A DNA stretch of 64,000 nt from positions 186,001 to 250,000 of the forward strand of contig NZ_JAVHJU010000007.1 of NCBI RefSeq assembly GCF_031082405.1, written 5' to 3'. A model generated the notes under the pieces. The model was given only the letters and a program-made list of their open reading frames with translations, made no database searches and was not told where the DNA came from. The stretch is from Amycolatopsis sp. A133. Lineage in GTDB: Bacteria > Actinomycetota > Actinomycetes > Mycobacteriales > Pseudonocardiaceae. Position 1 is the first letter of the stretch, and each line of letters begins with the position of its first letter. Shown one piece after another: positions 29,401 through 37,375 of this stretch. Position numbers and translations under genes: made by a program.

Positions 29401-29530
29401 CGGGCGGGTGGTGGCATCGCTGGGGGTGGACGGGTTCGAGCGGGCGTACCGGACGGGCCTGGGGATGACGGCCCAGAAGGCACTGGAGCACTCGATCGAG
29501 GGAGAGATGTCCACGAGTTCGGACACGTAA
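26420..29530 (+). CDS. SARP/BTAD transcriptional regulator with NB-ARC and TPR domains (AfsR-like)
   Basis: The 1036-residue protein has an N-terminal winged-helix DNA-binding domain (about 1-90, with LLALEAGRFVSAERLID), a bacterial transcriptional activation domain (about 95-240), a P-loop ATPase with GPGGTGKTRL near residue 283 and LLVLDNCEHV near 355, and a long helical TPR-type C-terminal half. AfsR-type proteins of this layout activate antibiotic or surface-polymer genes after an ATP-dependent signal. No HTH_LuxR domain ends the protein. It is divergent from the amino-sugar operon and is the obvious candidate to control it. Nine bases separate it from the next regulator gene. Confidence 0.93.
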   Translation: MRFGVLGAVAAWRPDGTPVAVGGPRSRTLLALLALEAGRFVSAERLIDGMYGEHPPDGAANALQSQVSRLRTALKDLAPVEFTAAGYRLAVEPDEVDVHRFERLVREGRALVKNGQHTRAAEVLDEALALWRGPAFTDLADAPFAAAQATRLEERRADAVDDHVEARLALGHAEDVLAGLRETVAAQPLRERPRAQLVRALAAAGRPADALTAFEDARRTLAGELGADPGPELAEAHLAVLRGETEKPVLPALPAQLTGFVGRDAELRQVAELLTRARLVTLTGPGGTGKTRLAVEVAAAQAGPVAFVELAPHDGDGVAVAVLAALGLRERSRGGPQEPVERLVSALRDRSVLLVLDNCEHVVDVAARLAARLLAACPGLRVLATSREPLGITGEQLAPVPRLAVPPPGTSAARAREFAAVRLFADRAAASDPAFALDESTIGDVQHICAALDGLPLALELAAARVRTLDLGEIAARLDDRFRLLARGSRTAEARHRSLRGVVEWSWDLLTAEERSLARRLTVFSGGATTSAAAEVCGADVDLLPELADKSLAEAVGGRFRMLETIRAFGAEKLAEAGEAEAVHRAHAEYFLRFAAEADPMLRTAEQLEWLARIDADYDNILAALRWSTENDVVLALRLVPLLAMYWWMRGRRFEGAGLSLAVVSRCSPEVREEYAEEFLVCVLGALAGRSHESLEQYLPMVRRYATGDDWAPRNPMLVMLLGVVAGPPGDDIELLGRGKSLLATGDAWSWALLPMGMGLQAMMSGDLAAAEEGLREGAAQFRALGERWGLSMALDHLSQLLTWRGEYTAALPLMDEALGLMHEIGATDDVADLICRRAWNHLLSGELPRARADYELAAATAGRSGMPESRAAAYLGLANLTRLSGDFGTARELCERALAECTGGSFAAESVRATALISLGWLALAEGRTSEAAGLHRSALAVGRRWNGGDVVAFALEGLAGVAEPAQAAVLLGAAAAVRGTAISGDPDVTAVRGRVVASLGVDGFERAYRTGLGMTAQKALEHSIEGEMSTSSDT

Positions 29531-29539
29531 ATTGCCACC

Positions 29540-30400
29540 ATGCCGAAGACGGACACCGTGACCCCGCGAGCCCGGACCCTCGCGGCCGCGATCCGCGAAG
29601 TGCGCACGGACGCCGGTTGCGGCTTGCGAGAGCTGGCGCGCCGGATCGGGATCCACTTCCAACTGCTCAGCCAGTGGGAGTATGGCTTGCGCACCCCGCG
29701 ATTGGAGGACGTAACCGCCATCCTGGGTGCTCTCGGGGTGGTCGGGGATCGGAAGCAGCAGATTCTCGCCCTCGCGAGAGGCGCGTCGGAACCGGGTTGG
29801 ATCACCTACGGCCCTTCAGGCGTGCAACTCGCCGCGGTGATCGAATGCGAGAAGGCGGCGAAGTCCATCGTCGAATGGTCGCCCATGGGCATTCCCGGGT
29901 TGCTCCAAACGCCGAGCTACGCCCGCGCAATGTTCACCGCCTACGGCAGGACTGCGGATGAGGCAGATCGAAGAGTCGCCGTGCGCATGAAGCGCGCGGA
30001 GATGCTCGCGGCCGATCGAACCTTCGAAGCGATCATCGGTGAAGCCGCCTTGCGTAACCGGATCGGTACTCCGACCACGATGTTCGACCAGCTGCATTCG
30101 TTGATCGAGAAATCCACCCGGTCAGTCACCGTGCGGGTGGTTCCGGCTGTGTGTGGTTGGCATCCCGGCCTCGCCGGACCGTTCCTCCTGTATTCGCTGA
30201 CCGACGGTACCTCGGTGGTCTACCTGGAGCACCTGTCTTGCGGGGCATTCGTTCTCGACGGTCACGATGTAGGGGTGTACCGGGCCGGGCTTAAGAAGCT
30301 CCGTGCGCTGGCGATGAGCGAGACCGACTCCAAAGCGTTCATCGGCCGGCTCGCCGACGAAATCGAAGGGGTCGAGCTGTCGGCCTTGGCCGGCGAGTAG
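29540..30400 (+). CDS. XRE-family regulator with DUF5753 domain
   Basis: The 286-residue protein has a helix-turn-helix at about 10-70 (LRELARRIGIHFQLLSQWEYGLRTPR) and a DUF5753 domain from about 85 (KSIVEWSPMGIPGLLQTPSYARAMF). This layout is abundant in actinomycetes, where such regulators usually precede a small DUF397 protein (the BldB/WhiJ/AbaA-like system). Here no DUF397 gene follows. It begins nine bases after the SARP gene and is followed by a terminator, so it is probably the second gene of that unit. Confidence 0.92.
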   Translation: MPKTDTVTPRARTLAAAIREVRTDAGCGLRELARRIGIHFQLLSQWEYGLRTPRLEDVTAILGALGVVGDRKQQILALARGASEPGWITYGPSGVQLAAVIECEKAAKSIVEWSPMGIPGLLQTPSYARAMFTAYGRTADEADRRVAVRMKRAEMLAADRTFEAIIGEAALRNRIGTPTTMFDQLHSLIEKSTRSVTVRVVPAVCGWHPGLAGPFLLYSLTDGTSVVYLEHLSCGAFVLDGHDVGVYRAGLKKLRALAMSETDSKAFIGRLADEIEGVELSALAGE

Positions 30401-30401
30401 C

Positions 30402-30427
30402 GCCCGCCGGCTTGGCGGGCCTTCCTT
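30402..30427 (+). terminator. intrinsic terminator after the XRE/DUF5753 gene
   Basis: A perfect 7-base GC stem (30402-30408 with 30414-30420) closes a 5-base loop and is followed by CTTCCTT. It starts two bases after the stop codon. Confidence 0.75.
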
Positions 30428-30462
30428 AACCACCTGGTGAGACTCGCGTAGCCTGATCGATC

Positions 30463-31653
30463 GTGCGTAACGTGGTAGTCGTCGGGGGCGGGATCGTCGG
30501 TCTGGCTGTGGCCTGGGAGCTGACCAGGCGCGGGCTGGACGTCACCGTCCTGGAAAAAGAGTCCCGGTGGGCGGCCCACCAGACCGGGCACAACTCGAAC
30601 GTCGTGCACGCCGGCCTCTACTACAAACCCGGCTCCTTCAAGGCGCGGATGTCCGTTGCCGGGAATCGGTCCATCGTGGACTTCGCGCGCCAGTACGGTG
30701 TGCCCGTCGAGGTGTGCGGGAAGCTCGTTGTCGCTACCCGTGAGAGTGAAATTCCCGCGCTGAACACCCTCGCCGAGCGCGCCGAGGCCAACGGCGTCCC
30801 GGCCAAGCAGATCTCGCCCGCCGAAGCCCGCGAGTACGAGCCCGAAGTCGCCTGCGTCGCCGCCTTGCGGGTCGAATCCACCGGGATCATCGACTTCCCG
30901 GCCGTCTGCCACGCGCTCGTGCGGCTGCTCGACGAAGCCGGCGTCGACCTGCGGCTGAACAGTCCCGCCGTCGGCATCCGGGCCGGGAGCAACGGTGGCG
31001 TGGAGGTGGCAACCGGCGACGACGTCGTCCAGGCCGACGCGCTCGTCAACTGCGCCGGCCTGCACTCAGACCGCGTCGCGCGGCTGGCCGGGCTGACGCC
31101 GTCGGCGAAGATCGTGCCGTTCCGCGGCGAGTACTACGAGCTCAAGCCGGACCGGCGGCACCTGGTCAAGGGCCTGATCTACCCGGTGCCGGACCCGACG
31201 CTGCCGTTCCTCGGTGTGCACCTCACGCGCATGCTCGACGGCAGCGTCCACGCCGGCCCGAACGCCGTGCTCGCGCTGCGCCGCGAGGGCTACCGCTGGG
31301 GCGACTTCTCCGCGAAGGACGTCGCCGAGGTCGCGACCTTCCCCGGCGTCTGGCGGCTCGCGCGCAAGTACGCGTTCCCGACCGGGCTCGACGAGGTCCG
31401 CCGCTCGTTCTCGAAGAAGCGGTTCGCCGCGAGCCTCGCGCGGCTCGTCCCGGCCGTCACCGAGGACGACATCGTCCGCCACGGCTCCGGCGTGCGCGCC
31501 CAGGCGATGCGCCGCGACGGCTCGCTCGTCGACGACTTCCTCATCGAGACCGCGCGCGACCAGGTGCACGTCCTGAACGCGCCGTCGCCGGCCGCGACGA
31601 GCGCGCTGGAGATCGCGCGCCACATCGCTGACCAGGTGTCGTCGGAGAACTAA
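30463..31653 (+). CDS. lhgO: L-2-hydroxyglutarate oxidase
   Basis: The 396-residue FAD enzyme has the dinucleotide-binding VVVGGGIVGLAVAWELTRRG at the N terminus, HNSNVVHAGLYYKPGS (the LhgO/D-amino-acid-oxidase-like substrate region), VNCAGLHSDRVA and FRGEYYELKP. It oxidises L-2-hydroxyglutarate to 2-oxoglutarate, a metabolite repair and lysine-degradation step, passing electrons to the respiratory chain or oxygen. Start is GTG at 30463. The stop overlaps that of the convergent DUF3558 gene by four bases. Confidence 0.92.
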   Translation: MRNVVVVGGGIVGLAVAWELTRRGLDVTVLEKESRWAAHQTGHNSNVVHAGLYYKPGSFKARMSVAGNRSIVDFARQYGVPVEVCGKLVVATRESEIPALNTLAERAEANGVPAKQISPAEAREYEPEVACVAALRVESTGIIDFPAVCHALVRLLDEAGVDLRLNSPAVGIRAGSNGGVEVATGDDVVQADALVNCAGLHSDRVARLAGLTPSAKIVPFRGEYYELKPDRRHLVKGLIYPVPDPTLPFLGVHLTRMLDGSVHAGPNAVLALRREGYRWGDFSAKDVAEVATFPGVWRLARKYAFPTGLDEVRRSFSKKRFAASLARLVPAVTEDDIVRHGSGVRAQAMRRDGSLVDDFLIETARDQVHVLNAPSPAATSALEIARHIADQVSSEN

Positions 31654-32651
31654 CCCGGCAGGTTCGCGGTCACCAGCGGCAGGCCCTGCTTCACGAGGTC
31701 GCAGGTCTTCGCGTCGTCGCCGATGAACCCGCTGACCACCTGCACCGACGAGGTGTCGGTGATCGCCAGGGTCGCGCCGCAGGTCACCCGCAGGCCCCCC
31801 ATGTTCGGGAACAGGCCCCACTTCCGGCCGCCGACGTCGACGGTCTCGGTCGGGCTGACCCCCTTCGCCCCCGGCCATTCGCCGACGGGTGTGCTGGGGC
31901 CGAACCAGACCTCGAACGCCTTCTGGCCGCCGTCGCCGTCGGTGTCGTCCCAGAGGCAGAAGGTCGCGTTCGGCACCGCCGACGAGTTGTCCTTCTCGCC
32001 GGTGGGCGAGATGTCCTTCAGCTGGGACGCCTGGTCCGGCTTCAGCATCGTGCACGGGTCCACCGACAGCAGCGGGCCGCCCGGCTCCGGCTTCGCCGGG
32101 CCCGACGGCGTGATCGGCGGCGCCTCCTGCCCGCCCGGCAGGTGCGCGGCGACCTGCGGGATCGCGACCTTCGCCAGCTCGCACGACTTGTCGAGCTTGC
32201 CGGCCGAGACGCTGACATAGGCGAAGGACCCGGCGTCCAGCAGGGCGTAGAACACGCAGTCGTCGGGCAGGATCGACGCGTACTGCGTCCAGTTCAGCCC
32301 GCCGATCGGCTGCGGCTCCGACTTCTTGACCGCACCGGAGATGTACTCGTTGAAGTCCATGTCCGTGGCCCGGCCGACGTTGAGGATGGCCGACGGCTCG
32401 ATGTCGTCCTTCGAGTTCCACAGGCACATCGGCGGCTGGAGCCGCTCCTTGTTCTCCTTCACCGAGCGGCCCGGCGTCTCGTAGCCGAGGGCGTCGACCT
32501 GAGCCTCGTCGAGCAGCGTGCAAGCGTCGAACGCTTTGGCGATCGGGCTCTGGCCGGGCACCGGCGACGCCGACCCGCCGACCGTCACCGTGCACCCGGT
32601 CACCACGGTCACGACCGCCAGCGCCGCCGCGACCTGCCACCTCTTACGCAT
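31650..32651 (-). CDS. lipoprotein with tandem DUF3558 domains
   Basis: The 333-residue protein starts with a lipoprotein signal ending in VVTGC, where the cysteine would be lipidated. Two similar halves follow, each with the DUF3558 pattern: DACTLLDEAQVDAL ... CLWNS (about 40-110) and DPCTMLKPDQASQL ... CLWDD (about 195-260), each ending with a C-x-LVKQGLP-like helix. DUF3558 proteins are abundant wall-associated lipoproteins of Pseudonocardiaceae with no known function. The ATG at 32651 was preferred over one nine codons upstream because of a GGAGGACT site. Confidence 0.87.
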   Translation of the reverse strand: MRKRWQVAAALAVVTVVTGCTVTVGGSASPVPGQSPIAKAFDACTLLDEAQVDALGYETPGRSVKENKERLQPPMCLWNSKDDIEPSAILNVGRATDMDFNEYISGAVKKSEPQPIGGLNWTQYASILPDDCVFYALLDAGSFAYVSVSAGKLDKSCELAKVAIPQVAAHLPGGQEAPPITPSGPAKPEPGGPLLSVDPCTMLKPDQASQLKDISPTGEKDNSSAVPNATFCLWDDTDGDGGQKAFEVWFGPSTPVGEWPGAKGVSPTETVDVGGRKWGLFPNMGGLRVTCGATLAITDTSSVQVVSGFIGDDAKTCDLVKQGLPLVTANLPG

Positions 32652-32717
32652 GCGAGTCCTCCCGTTCGGCCCGGACACTACTGGGACGAACGGAGCAGCA
32701 CCGCGGATCCACCCGAT

Positions 32718-33980
32718 TCAGCGGGGCGTGAGGACTTCCTTGCCGCCGACGAACGGGCGCAGCGCCTCCGGCACGCGGACCGAGCCGTCCTCCTGCTGGT
32801 GGTTCTCGACGATCGCGACGATCCAGCGGGTGGTGGCCAGGGTGCCGTTGAGCGTCGCGGCGATCTGCGGTTTGCCGTTCTCGTCGCGGTAGCGGACCGC
32901 CAGGCGGCGGGCCTGGAACGTCGTGCAGTTGGACGTCGAGGTCAGCTCGCGGTAGGTCTCCTGCGTCGGGATCCACGCCTCGCAGTCGAACTTGCGGTGC
33001 GCGGACGTGCCGAGGTCGCCGGTCGCGGTGTCGATCACCCGGTAGGGCACCTCGATCTTCGCGAGCATCTCCTCTTCCCAGCCGAGCAGCCGCTCGTGCT
33101 CCGCCTCGGCGTCCGCCGGCTTGGCGTAGACGAACATCTCGACCTTGTCGAACTGGTGGACGCGGATGATGCCGCGGGTGTCCTTGCCGTACGAGCCGGC
33201 CTCGCGCCGGTAGCAGGACGACCAGCCCGCGTAGCGGTTCGGGCCGTCGTTCAGGTCGAGGATCTCGTCGGCGTGAAAGCCGGCCAGCGGCACCTCCGAC
33301 GTGCCGACGAGGTAGAGGTCGTCGTCCTCGAGGTGGTAGATCTCGCTCGAGTGCTGCCCGAGGAAGCCGGTGCCGGCCATGATCTCCGGGCGGACCAGCG
33401 ACGGCGTGATCATCGGCGTGAAGCCGTTTTCGAGGGCCTGCGCGATGGCCATGTTGAGCAGGCCGAGCTGCAGCTGCGCACCGACGCCGGTGAGGAAGTA
33501 GAACCGCGAGCCCGACACCTTCGCGCCGCGTTCCATGTCGACGCCGCCGAGACCTTCGAGCAGCTCGAGGTGGTCCTTCGGGGTGAAGCCGAGCTTCGTC
33601 GGCTCGCCGACGTGCTTGACGACGGTGAAGTCGTCCTCGCCGCCGATCGGCGCGCTCGGGTGGACCAGGTTCGGCACGGTCCGGAAGAGCTGGTCGAACT
33701 CCTCCGACGCGGTGTTCTGCTCCGCCTCGGCTGCCTTGACCTGCGCGGCGAGCTCCTTGGCCGTGGCCAGCAGCCGCTGCTTCTCCTCCGGCGGCGCCTT
33801 CGGGATCTGCTTGCCCAGGAGCTTCTGCTCGTTGCGCAGCTTGTCGGCGGCCGCGATCGAAGACCGGCGCCGGGTGTCGAGGGAGAGCAGCTTGTCGACC
33901 ACTCCTTCGTCTTCACCACGAGCGCGCTGCGACGCGCGCACGGCTTCCGGGTCATCGCGCAGAGTCCTGGGGTCAATCAC
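32718..33980 (-). CDS. serS: seryl-tRNA synthetase
   Basis: The 420-residue class II synthetase charges tRNA-Ser with serine. An N-terminal coiled-coil tRNA arm (about 30-100, rich in Lys/Glu/Ala) is followed by the catalytic core: motif 2 in [19 protein letters not shown] and motif 3 in [30 protein letters not shown] is also characteristic. The GTG start at 33980 opens a leftward unit divergent from the class III aminotransferase. Length is normal for bacteria. Confidence 0.97.
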   Translation of the reverse strand: MIDPRTLRDDPEAVRASQRARGEDEGVVDKLLSLDTRRRSSIAAADKLRNEQKLLGKQIPKAPPEEKQRLLATAKELAAQVKAAEAEQNTASEEFDQLFRTVPNLVHPSAPIGGEDDFTVVKHVGEPTKLGFTPKDHLELLEGLGGVDMERGAKVSGSRFYFLTGVGAQLQLGLLNMAIAQALENGFTPMITPSLVRPEIMAGTGFLGQHSSEIYHLEDDDLYLVGTSEVPLAGFHADEILDLNDGPNRYAGWSSCYRREAGSYGKDTRGIIRVHQFDKVEMFVYAKPADAEAEHERLLGWEEEMLAKIEVPYRVIDTATGDLGTSAHRKFDCEAWIPTQETYRELTSTSNCTTFQARRLAVRYRDENGKPQIAATLNGTLATTRWIVAIVENHQQEDGSVRVPEALRPFVGGKEVLTPR

Positions 33981-34099
33981 GGGTCAGAGGGTAGTCCGTA
34001 CAGACTGTGCGGCCCTACTGGGTTATCCCGACAGTCTGATCGTTGAAGCGCTGTTCACGGCGTCCCCATACTCCAGGGAAACCTTGAGGAGGCGCCCCG

Positions 34100-35392
34100 A
34101 TGACCGACGAGCTGCTCGCCCGGCACCGCGCTGTCATGCCGTCCTGGATGTCGCTGCTCTACGAAGAGCCGATCGAGATCGTGCACGCCCACGACCGGCG
34201 GATGACGGATTCCCAGGGGCGCACCTACCTCGACTTCTTCGCTGGGGTGCTGACCAACTCGATGGGCTACGACGTCGCCGAGATCGGCGACGCGGTCCGC
34301 AAGCAGCTCGACACGGGCATCCTCCACACCTCGACGTTGTACTTGATCCGCTCCCAGATCGAGCTGGCCGAGCGGATCGCGAAGCTGTCCGGCATCCCGG
34401 ACGCGAAGGTGTTCTTCACGAACTCCGGCAGCGAGGCCAACGACACAGCGCTGATGCTGGCGACGCAGTACCGGCGCAGCAACCAGGTGCTGGCGATGCG
34501 GAACTCCTACCACGGGCGCTCGTTCGGAACGGTCGCGATCACCGGCAACCGCGGCTGGTCGGCGTCGGCGCTGAGCCCGGTGAAGGTCAGCTACGTCCAC
34601 GGCGGCTACCGCTACCGCAGCCCGTTCCGGGACATGTCGGACCCGGATTACATCGAAGCGTGCGTCGCGGACCTGGTGGACGTGCTGGAGACGGCCACCG
34701 CGGGCGACGTGGCGTGCCTGATCGCCGAGCCGATCCAGGGCGTCGGCGGGTTCAGCCTCCCGCCGGACGGCCTGTTCCGGGCGATGAAGGAGGTGCTCGA
34801 TTCCTATGGAGTGCTCTTCATCTCGGACGAGGTCCAGACGGGCTGGGGCCGCACGGGCGAGCACTTCTGGGGCATCGAGGCGCACGGCGTGACGCCGGAC
34901 ATGATGACGTTCGCCAAGGGCCTGGGAAACGGTCTCGCGGTCGGCGGCGTGGTGGCGCGCGGAGACGTGCTCGATTGTTTCCAGGCCCAGTCGTTCTCGA
35001 CGTTCGGCGGCAACCCGGTCTCGATGGCCGGCGCAACGGCGGTGCTGGACTACATCAAGGACCACGACCTCCAGGCGAACTGCGCGGCCCGGGGAGAGCA
35101 GTTGCTCGCGGGCTTGCGTGCCGCGTCGTCGCCGCTGGTGGCCGAGGTACGCGGCAAGGGCCTGATGATCGGGGTAGAGCTGATCAAGCCGGGAACAACC
35201 GCACCAAACGTCCCAGCCGCCGCCCGAATGCTGGAGGAGACGAAGAAGCGAGGATTGCTGATCGGCAAGGGCGGCCTGCACGGCAACGTGCTGAGGTTGG
35301 GGCCGCCAATGACCCTCACAGCCGACGAAGCCCAGGAAGGGTTGAACATCTTGATCGACTCGCTGGCAGCCACACACGCGGCACTGGCCTGA
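34100..35392 (+). CDS. class III PLP-dependent aminotransferase
   Basis: The 430-residue enzyme has the fold-type I class III pattern: LDFFAGVLTNSMGY, FFTNSGSEANDTALM, MRNSYHGRSFGTVAITG, LIAEPIQGVGGF, FISDEVQTGWGRTG and Schiff-base Lys273 in TFAKGLGNG. It is close to 4-aminobutyrate / alanine-glyoxylate (AGXT2-like) aminotransferases; the amino donor and acceptor are uncertain. The ATG has a GAGGAGG ribosome site. A very large hairpin follows the stop by 17 bases. Confidence 0.92.
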   Translation: MTDELLARHRAVMPSWMSLLYEEPIEIVHAHDRRMTDSQGRTYLDFFAGVLTNSMGYDVAEIGDAVRKQLDTGILHTSTLYLIRSQIELAERIAKLSGIPDAKVFFTNSGSEANDTALMLATQYRRSNQVLAMRNSYHGRSFGTVAITGNRGWSASALSPVKVSYVHGGYRYRSPFRDMSDPDYIEACVADLVDVLETATAGDVACLIAEPIQGVGGFSLPPDGLFRAMKEVLDSYGVLFISDEVQTGWGRTGEHFWGIEAHGVTPDMMTFAKGLGNGLAVGGVVARGDVLDCFQAQSFSTFGGNPVSMAGATAVLDYIKDHDLQANCAARGEQLLAGLRAASSPLVAEVRGKGLMIGVELIKPGTTAPNVPAAARMLEETKKRGLLIGKGGLHGNVLRLGPPMTLTADEAQEGLNILIDSLAATHAALA

Positions 35393-35408
35393 CCCAGATC
35401 AAGGAGCG

Positions 35409-35548
35409 GGGTGGTCATCCCGTCGCCTGAGGCCGTGAAATCACTTTGAGCCAGGCCCGCAACCTGGAGACCAAGGCGAGACGAGGACGCAAGCTTGCGG
35501 GCCTGGCTCAAAGTGATAGGCCTCAATCAGGCGACGGGATGACCACCC
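35409..35548. repeat. 140-base near-perfect inverted repeat
   Basis: Outer arms 35409-35430 and 35527-35548 pair perfectly over 22 bases. After a symmetrical 9/9-base internal loop, inner arms 35440-35462 and 35495-35517 pair perfectly over 23 bases, closing a 32-base loop. It begins 16 bases after the aminotransferase stop. It is far longer than a normal terminator; a small palindromic mobile element or structured RNA is possible. Confidence 0.88.
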
Positions 35549-35600
35549 AGCGGCCCCAGACGAGAAGGTGAGGGGGACGCGGTTCTGGTGGTCATCCCAG

Positions 35601-35635
35601 AGCCTGCCCGTCCGGCGAGGACAGGCTTTGTTTTT
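35601..35635 (+). terminator. intrinsic terminator with T-rich tail
   Basis: AGCCTGCCC (35601-35609) pairs with GGACAGGCT (35619-35627) except at one position, around a 9-base loop, and is followed directly by TTGTTTTT. The T-run is rare in this GC-rich window, so this is the best canonical terminator here. Confidence 0.75.
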
Positions 35636-35702
35636 GCCGCGGAAGCAACACGTTCTGCCGCGGTAGGGGGACGGGTTCTGCCGTGGCAAAGAGGCGGGTC
35701 CG

Positions 35703-35823
35703 ACCTCCCCCGCCCCTCCGGTGGGAGTTTCAGCCGCCGCTCGGGTTTGTCAAGGCGGGAAAGCGTGCCTTGACAAACCCGATCGCCGACTGAAGAGCGG
35801 CTGGGATGAGGGGCGGGGGAGGT
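35703..35823. repeat. 121-base three-part inverted repeat
   Basis: Three perfectly paired segments are nested: 35703-35717 with 35809-35823 (15 bases), 35731-35737 with 35797-35803 (7 bases), and 35741-35756 with 35767-35782 (16 bases), closing a 10-base loop. It is separate from the element at 35409-35548 and has a different sequence. Confidence 0.85.
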
Positions 35824-35950
35824 CTGGTGACGTCGTGGTCGTCCTGCGCTGCCGGCCGCCGGTTCGTGGCGTTCCCTGTGGACAACCTCGGTGGCGGGCG
35901 CCGATTTCGTCGGTGCCCTCCGGTAGCGTGGAAAACGGGGGCTGCTCAGC

Positions 35951-36865
35951 TCAGCCGCGGACGAACCGTGCCACGTGGTCGGCCAGCTCCTCGCCCGCGT
36001 CCTCCTGCAGGAAGTGCCCTGCCCCGGCGATCACCGGGTGCTCCAGACCCTGTGCGCCCCTCATCGAACGCTTCAAGATCGGGCCCATGCCGCCCGTGAT
36101 CGGGTCGCCGTCGGAAAAGGCCACCAGGAATGGGGTCTGCAGCTGCGTCAACGTCTTCCACGCGTCCCGGTTGGCCTCCGACGCCGGGTCGTCCGGGCGG
36201 TGGGGTACCAGGCCCGGCATCGCCCGCGGGCCGGCCTTGTACGTCTCGTTCGGGAAGGGCGCGTCGTAAGCCGCCCGCTCGGCGGCCGAAAGAACCGAAG
36301 CGCACCCCGACTGCACGAACCGCCCGACATCCAGCACCGGCGCCTTCTCGACGGCCGAGCGGAACGCGTGCCAAGCAGCCGGCATGTCGACGTCGCCGGT
36401 GGGCAGGCCCGTGTTCGCTGCCACCACCCGTGCGAACCGGGACGGCTCCGCCGCCACCAGCCGCAGGCCGATCAGGCCGCCCCAGTCCTGGCCGACCAGC
36501 GTCACGTCACGCAGGTCCAGCGCGTCGAACGCGAAGCCGCGCATCCACTCGACGTGCCGGGCGTACGAGTGGTCGGCCACCGCGCCCGGCTTGTCGGACC
36601 GGCCGAAGCCGACCAGGTCCGGTGCGATCGCGCGCAGCCCGGCGGCCGCCAGCACCGGGAGCATCTTGCGGTACAGGAACGACCAGCTCGGTTCGCCGTG
36701 CAGCAGCAGCACAACCGGGCCGTCGGCCGGGCCCGCCTCCACGTACCCGACTCTGATGCGGCCGCCGTGCGGGTCGTCGAGTTCCGCGTAGCGGGGCTCG
36801 AAGGGGAAGTCGGGCAGGTCCGTGAACCGGTCGTCCGGTGTCCTCAGCAGGCGCACGGACCCCAC
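35951..36865 (-). CDS. haloalkane dehalogenase-like alpha/beta hydrolase
   Basis: The 304-residue hydrolase has the HGEPSWSFLYR oxyanion-hole segment (56-66) and VGQDWGG with nucleophile Asp127 followed by Trp128, both hallmarks of haloalkane dehalogenases (subfamily I, DhlA-like) rather than esterases or epoxide hydrolases, which lack this combination. The acid (Asp252 or Asp254 in FSDGDPIT) and His284 (GAGHFLQED) complete the triad. It would release halide and an alcohol from a haloalkane; the natural substrate is unknown. GTG at 36865 is used; an alternative GTG lies three codons inside. Confidence 0.87.
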   Translation of the reverse strand: MGSVRLLRTPDDRFTDLPDFPFEPRYAELDDPHGGRIRVGYVEAGPADGPVVLLLHGEPSWSFLYRKMLPVLAAAGLRAIAPDLVGFGRSDKPGAVADHSYARHVEWMRGFAFDALDLRDVTLVGQDWGGLIGLRLVAAEPSRFARVVAANTGLPTGDVDMPAAWHAFRSAVEKAPVLDVGRFVQSGCASVLSAAERAAYDAPFPNETYKAGPRAMPGLVPHRPDDPASEANRDAWKTLTQLQTPFLVAFSDGDPITGGMGPILKRSMRGAQGLEHPVIAGAGHFLQEDAGEELADHVARFVRG

Positions 36866-36878
36866 GTTAGTGCGAACC

Positions 36879-37331
36879 TCAGGAGATGCCGACCGCCACC
36901 ACGAGGCCCAGGCCGAGGTGCGCCGCCGCGACGACGATGCTCACCGGGGCGAACTTCTCGCTCTGGATCGTCGACGCGACGTCGATGCGGGTCGCCCACT
37001 CCAGGAGCCGGACCGCGACCACCTGGACGATGATCCCGAGCAGGCCGTAGACCAGCGACGTGATCAGGCCCTCGGTGAGGTCGCTCGCCGAGTTGAAGAT
37101 CGCCACGACGACGATGAACGCCATCGAAAGCAACCCGGACGCGGTCACGATCACCGCGTTCGGCAGGCCCTGCGAGACCAGCTTCGACAGCTTGCCCGGC
37201 GTGGTCCAGTCGATCGCGTAGAAGCCGGCGAACATCAGCAGCAGGCCGATGACGCCGTAGAGCAGGATCGCGCCGATCCCCCGCACGAGGTCGGAGCCGA
37301 ACGTGTCGGACAGCGCAAGGGTCGTGTTCAC
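36879..37331 (-). CDS. DUF350 membrane protein (YjfL-like)
   Basis: The 150-residue protein has four hydrophobic helices arranged as two similar halves, as in the DUF350 family to which E. coli YjfL belongs. FAGFYAIDWTTPGKL and GLITSLVYGLLGIIVQ mark the two halves. It probably works in the membrane with the ATP-grasp enzyme encoded 44 bases upstream, as the same pair recurs in distant bacteria. The GTG start at 37331 has a GGGAGAC site. Function is not established. Confidence 0.9.
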   Translation of the reverse strand: MNTTLALSDTFGSDLVRGIGAILLYGVIGLLLMFAGFYAIDWTTPGKLSKLVSQGLPNAVIVTASGLLSMAFIVVVAIFNSASDLTEGLITSLVYGLLGIIVQVVAVRLLEWATRIDVASTIQSEKFAPVSIVVAAAHLGLGLVVAVGIS

Positions 37332-37375
37332 GAATTGTCTCCCAGGAGAAAGAGCTGATCAGCAGCGGTGTTGTA

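Larger units (their letters stand above)
35393..35950. other. 558-base non-coding stretch rich in inverted repeats
   Basis: No gene can be supported. The stretch holds three large folds: a 140-base inverted repeat, an intrinsic terminator and a 121-base three-part inverted repeat. The 12-mer GGTGGTCATCCC appears twice forward (35410-35421, 35588-35599) and once inverted (35536-35547). A DnaA-box-like TGTGGACAA lies at 35877-35885. Confidence 0.7.

Noticed and set aside
32000..35000. tRNA genes near serS
   Set aside because: I scanned the gaps here and elsewhere for cloverleaf-like arms and TTC-containing T loops and saw none; a tRNA search program would settle this.
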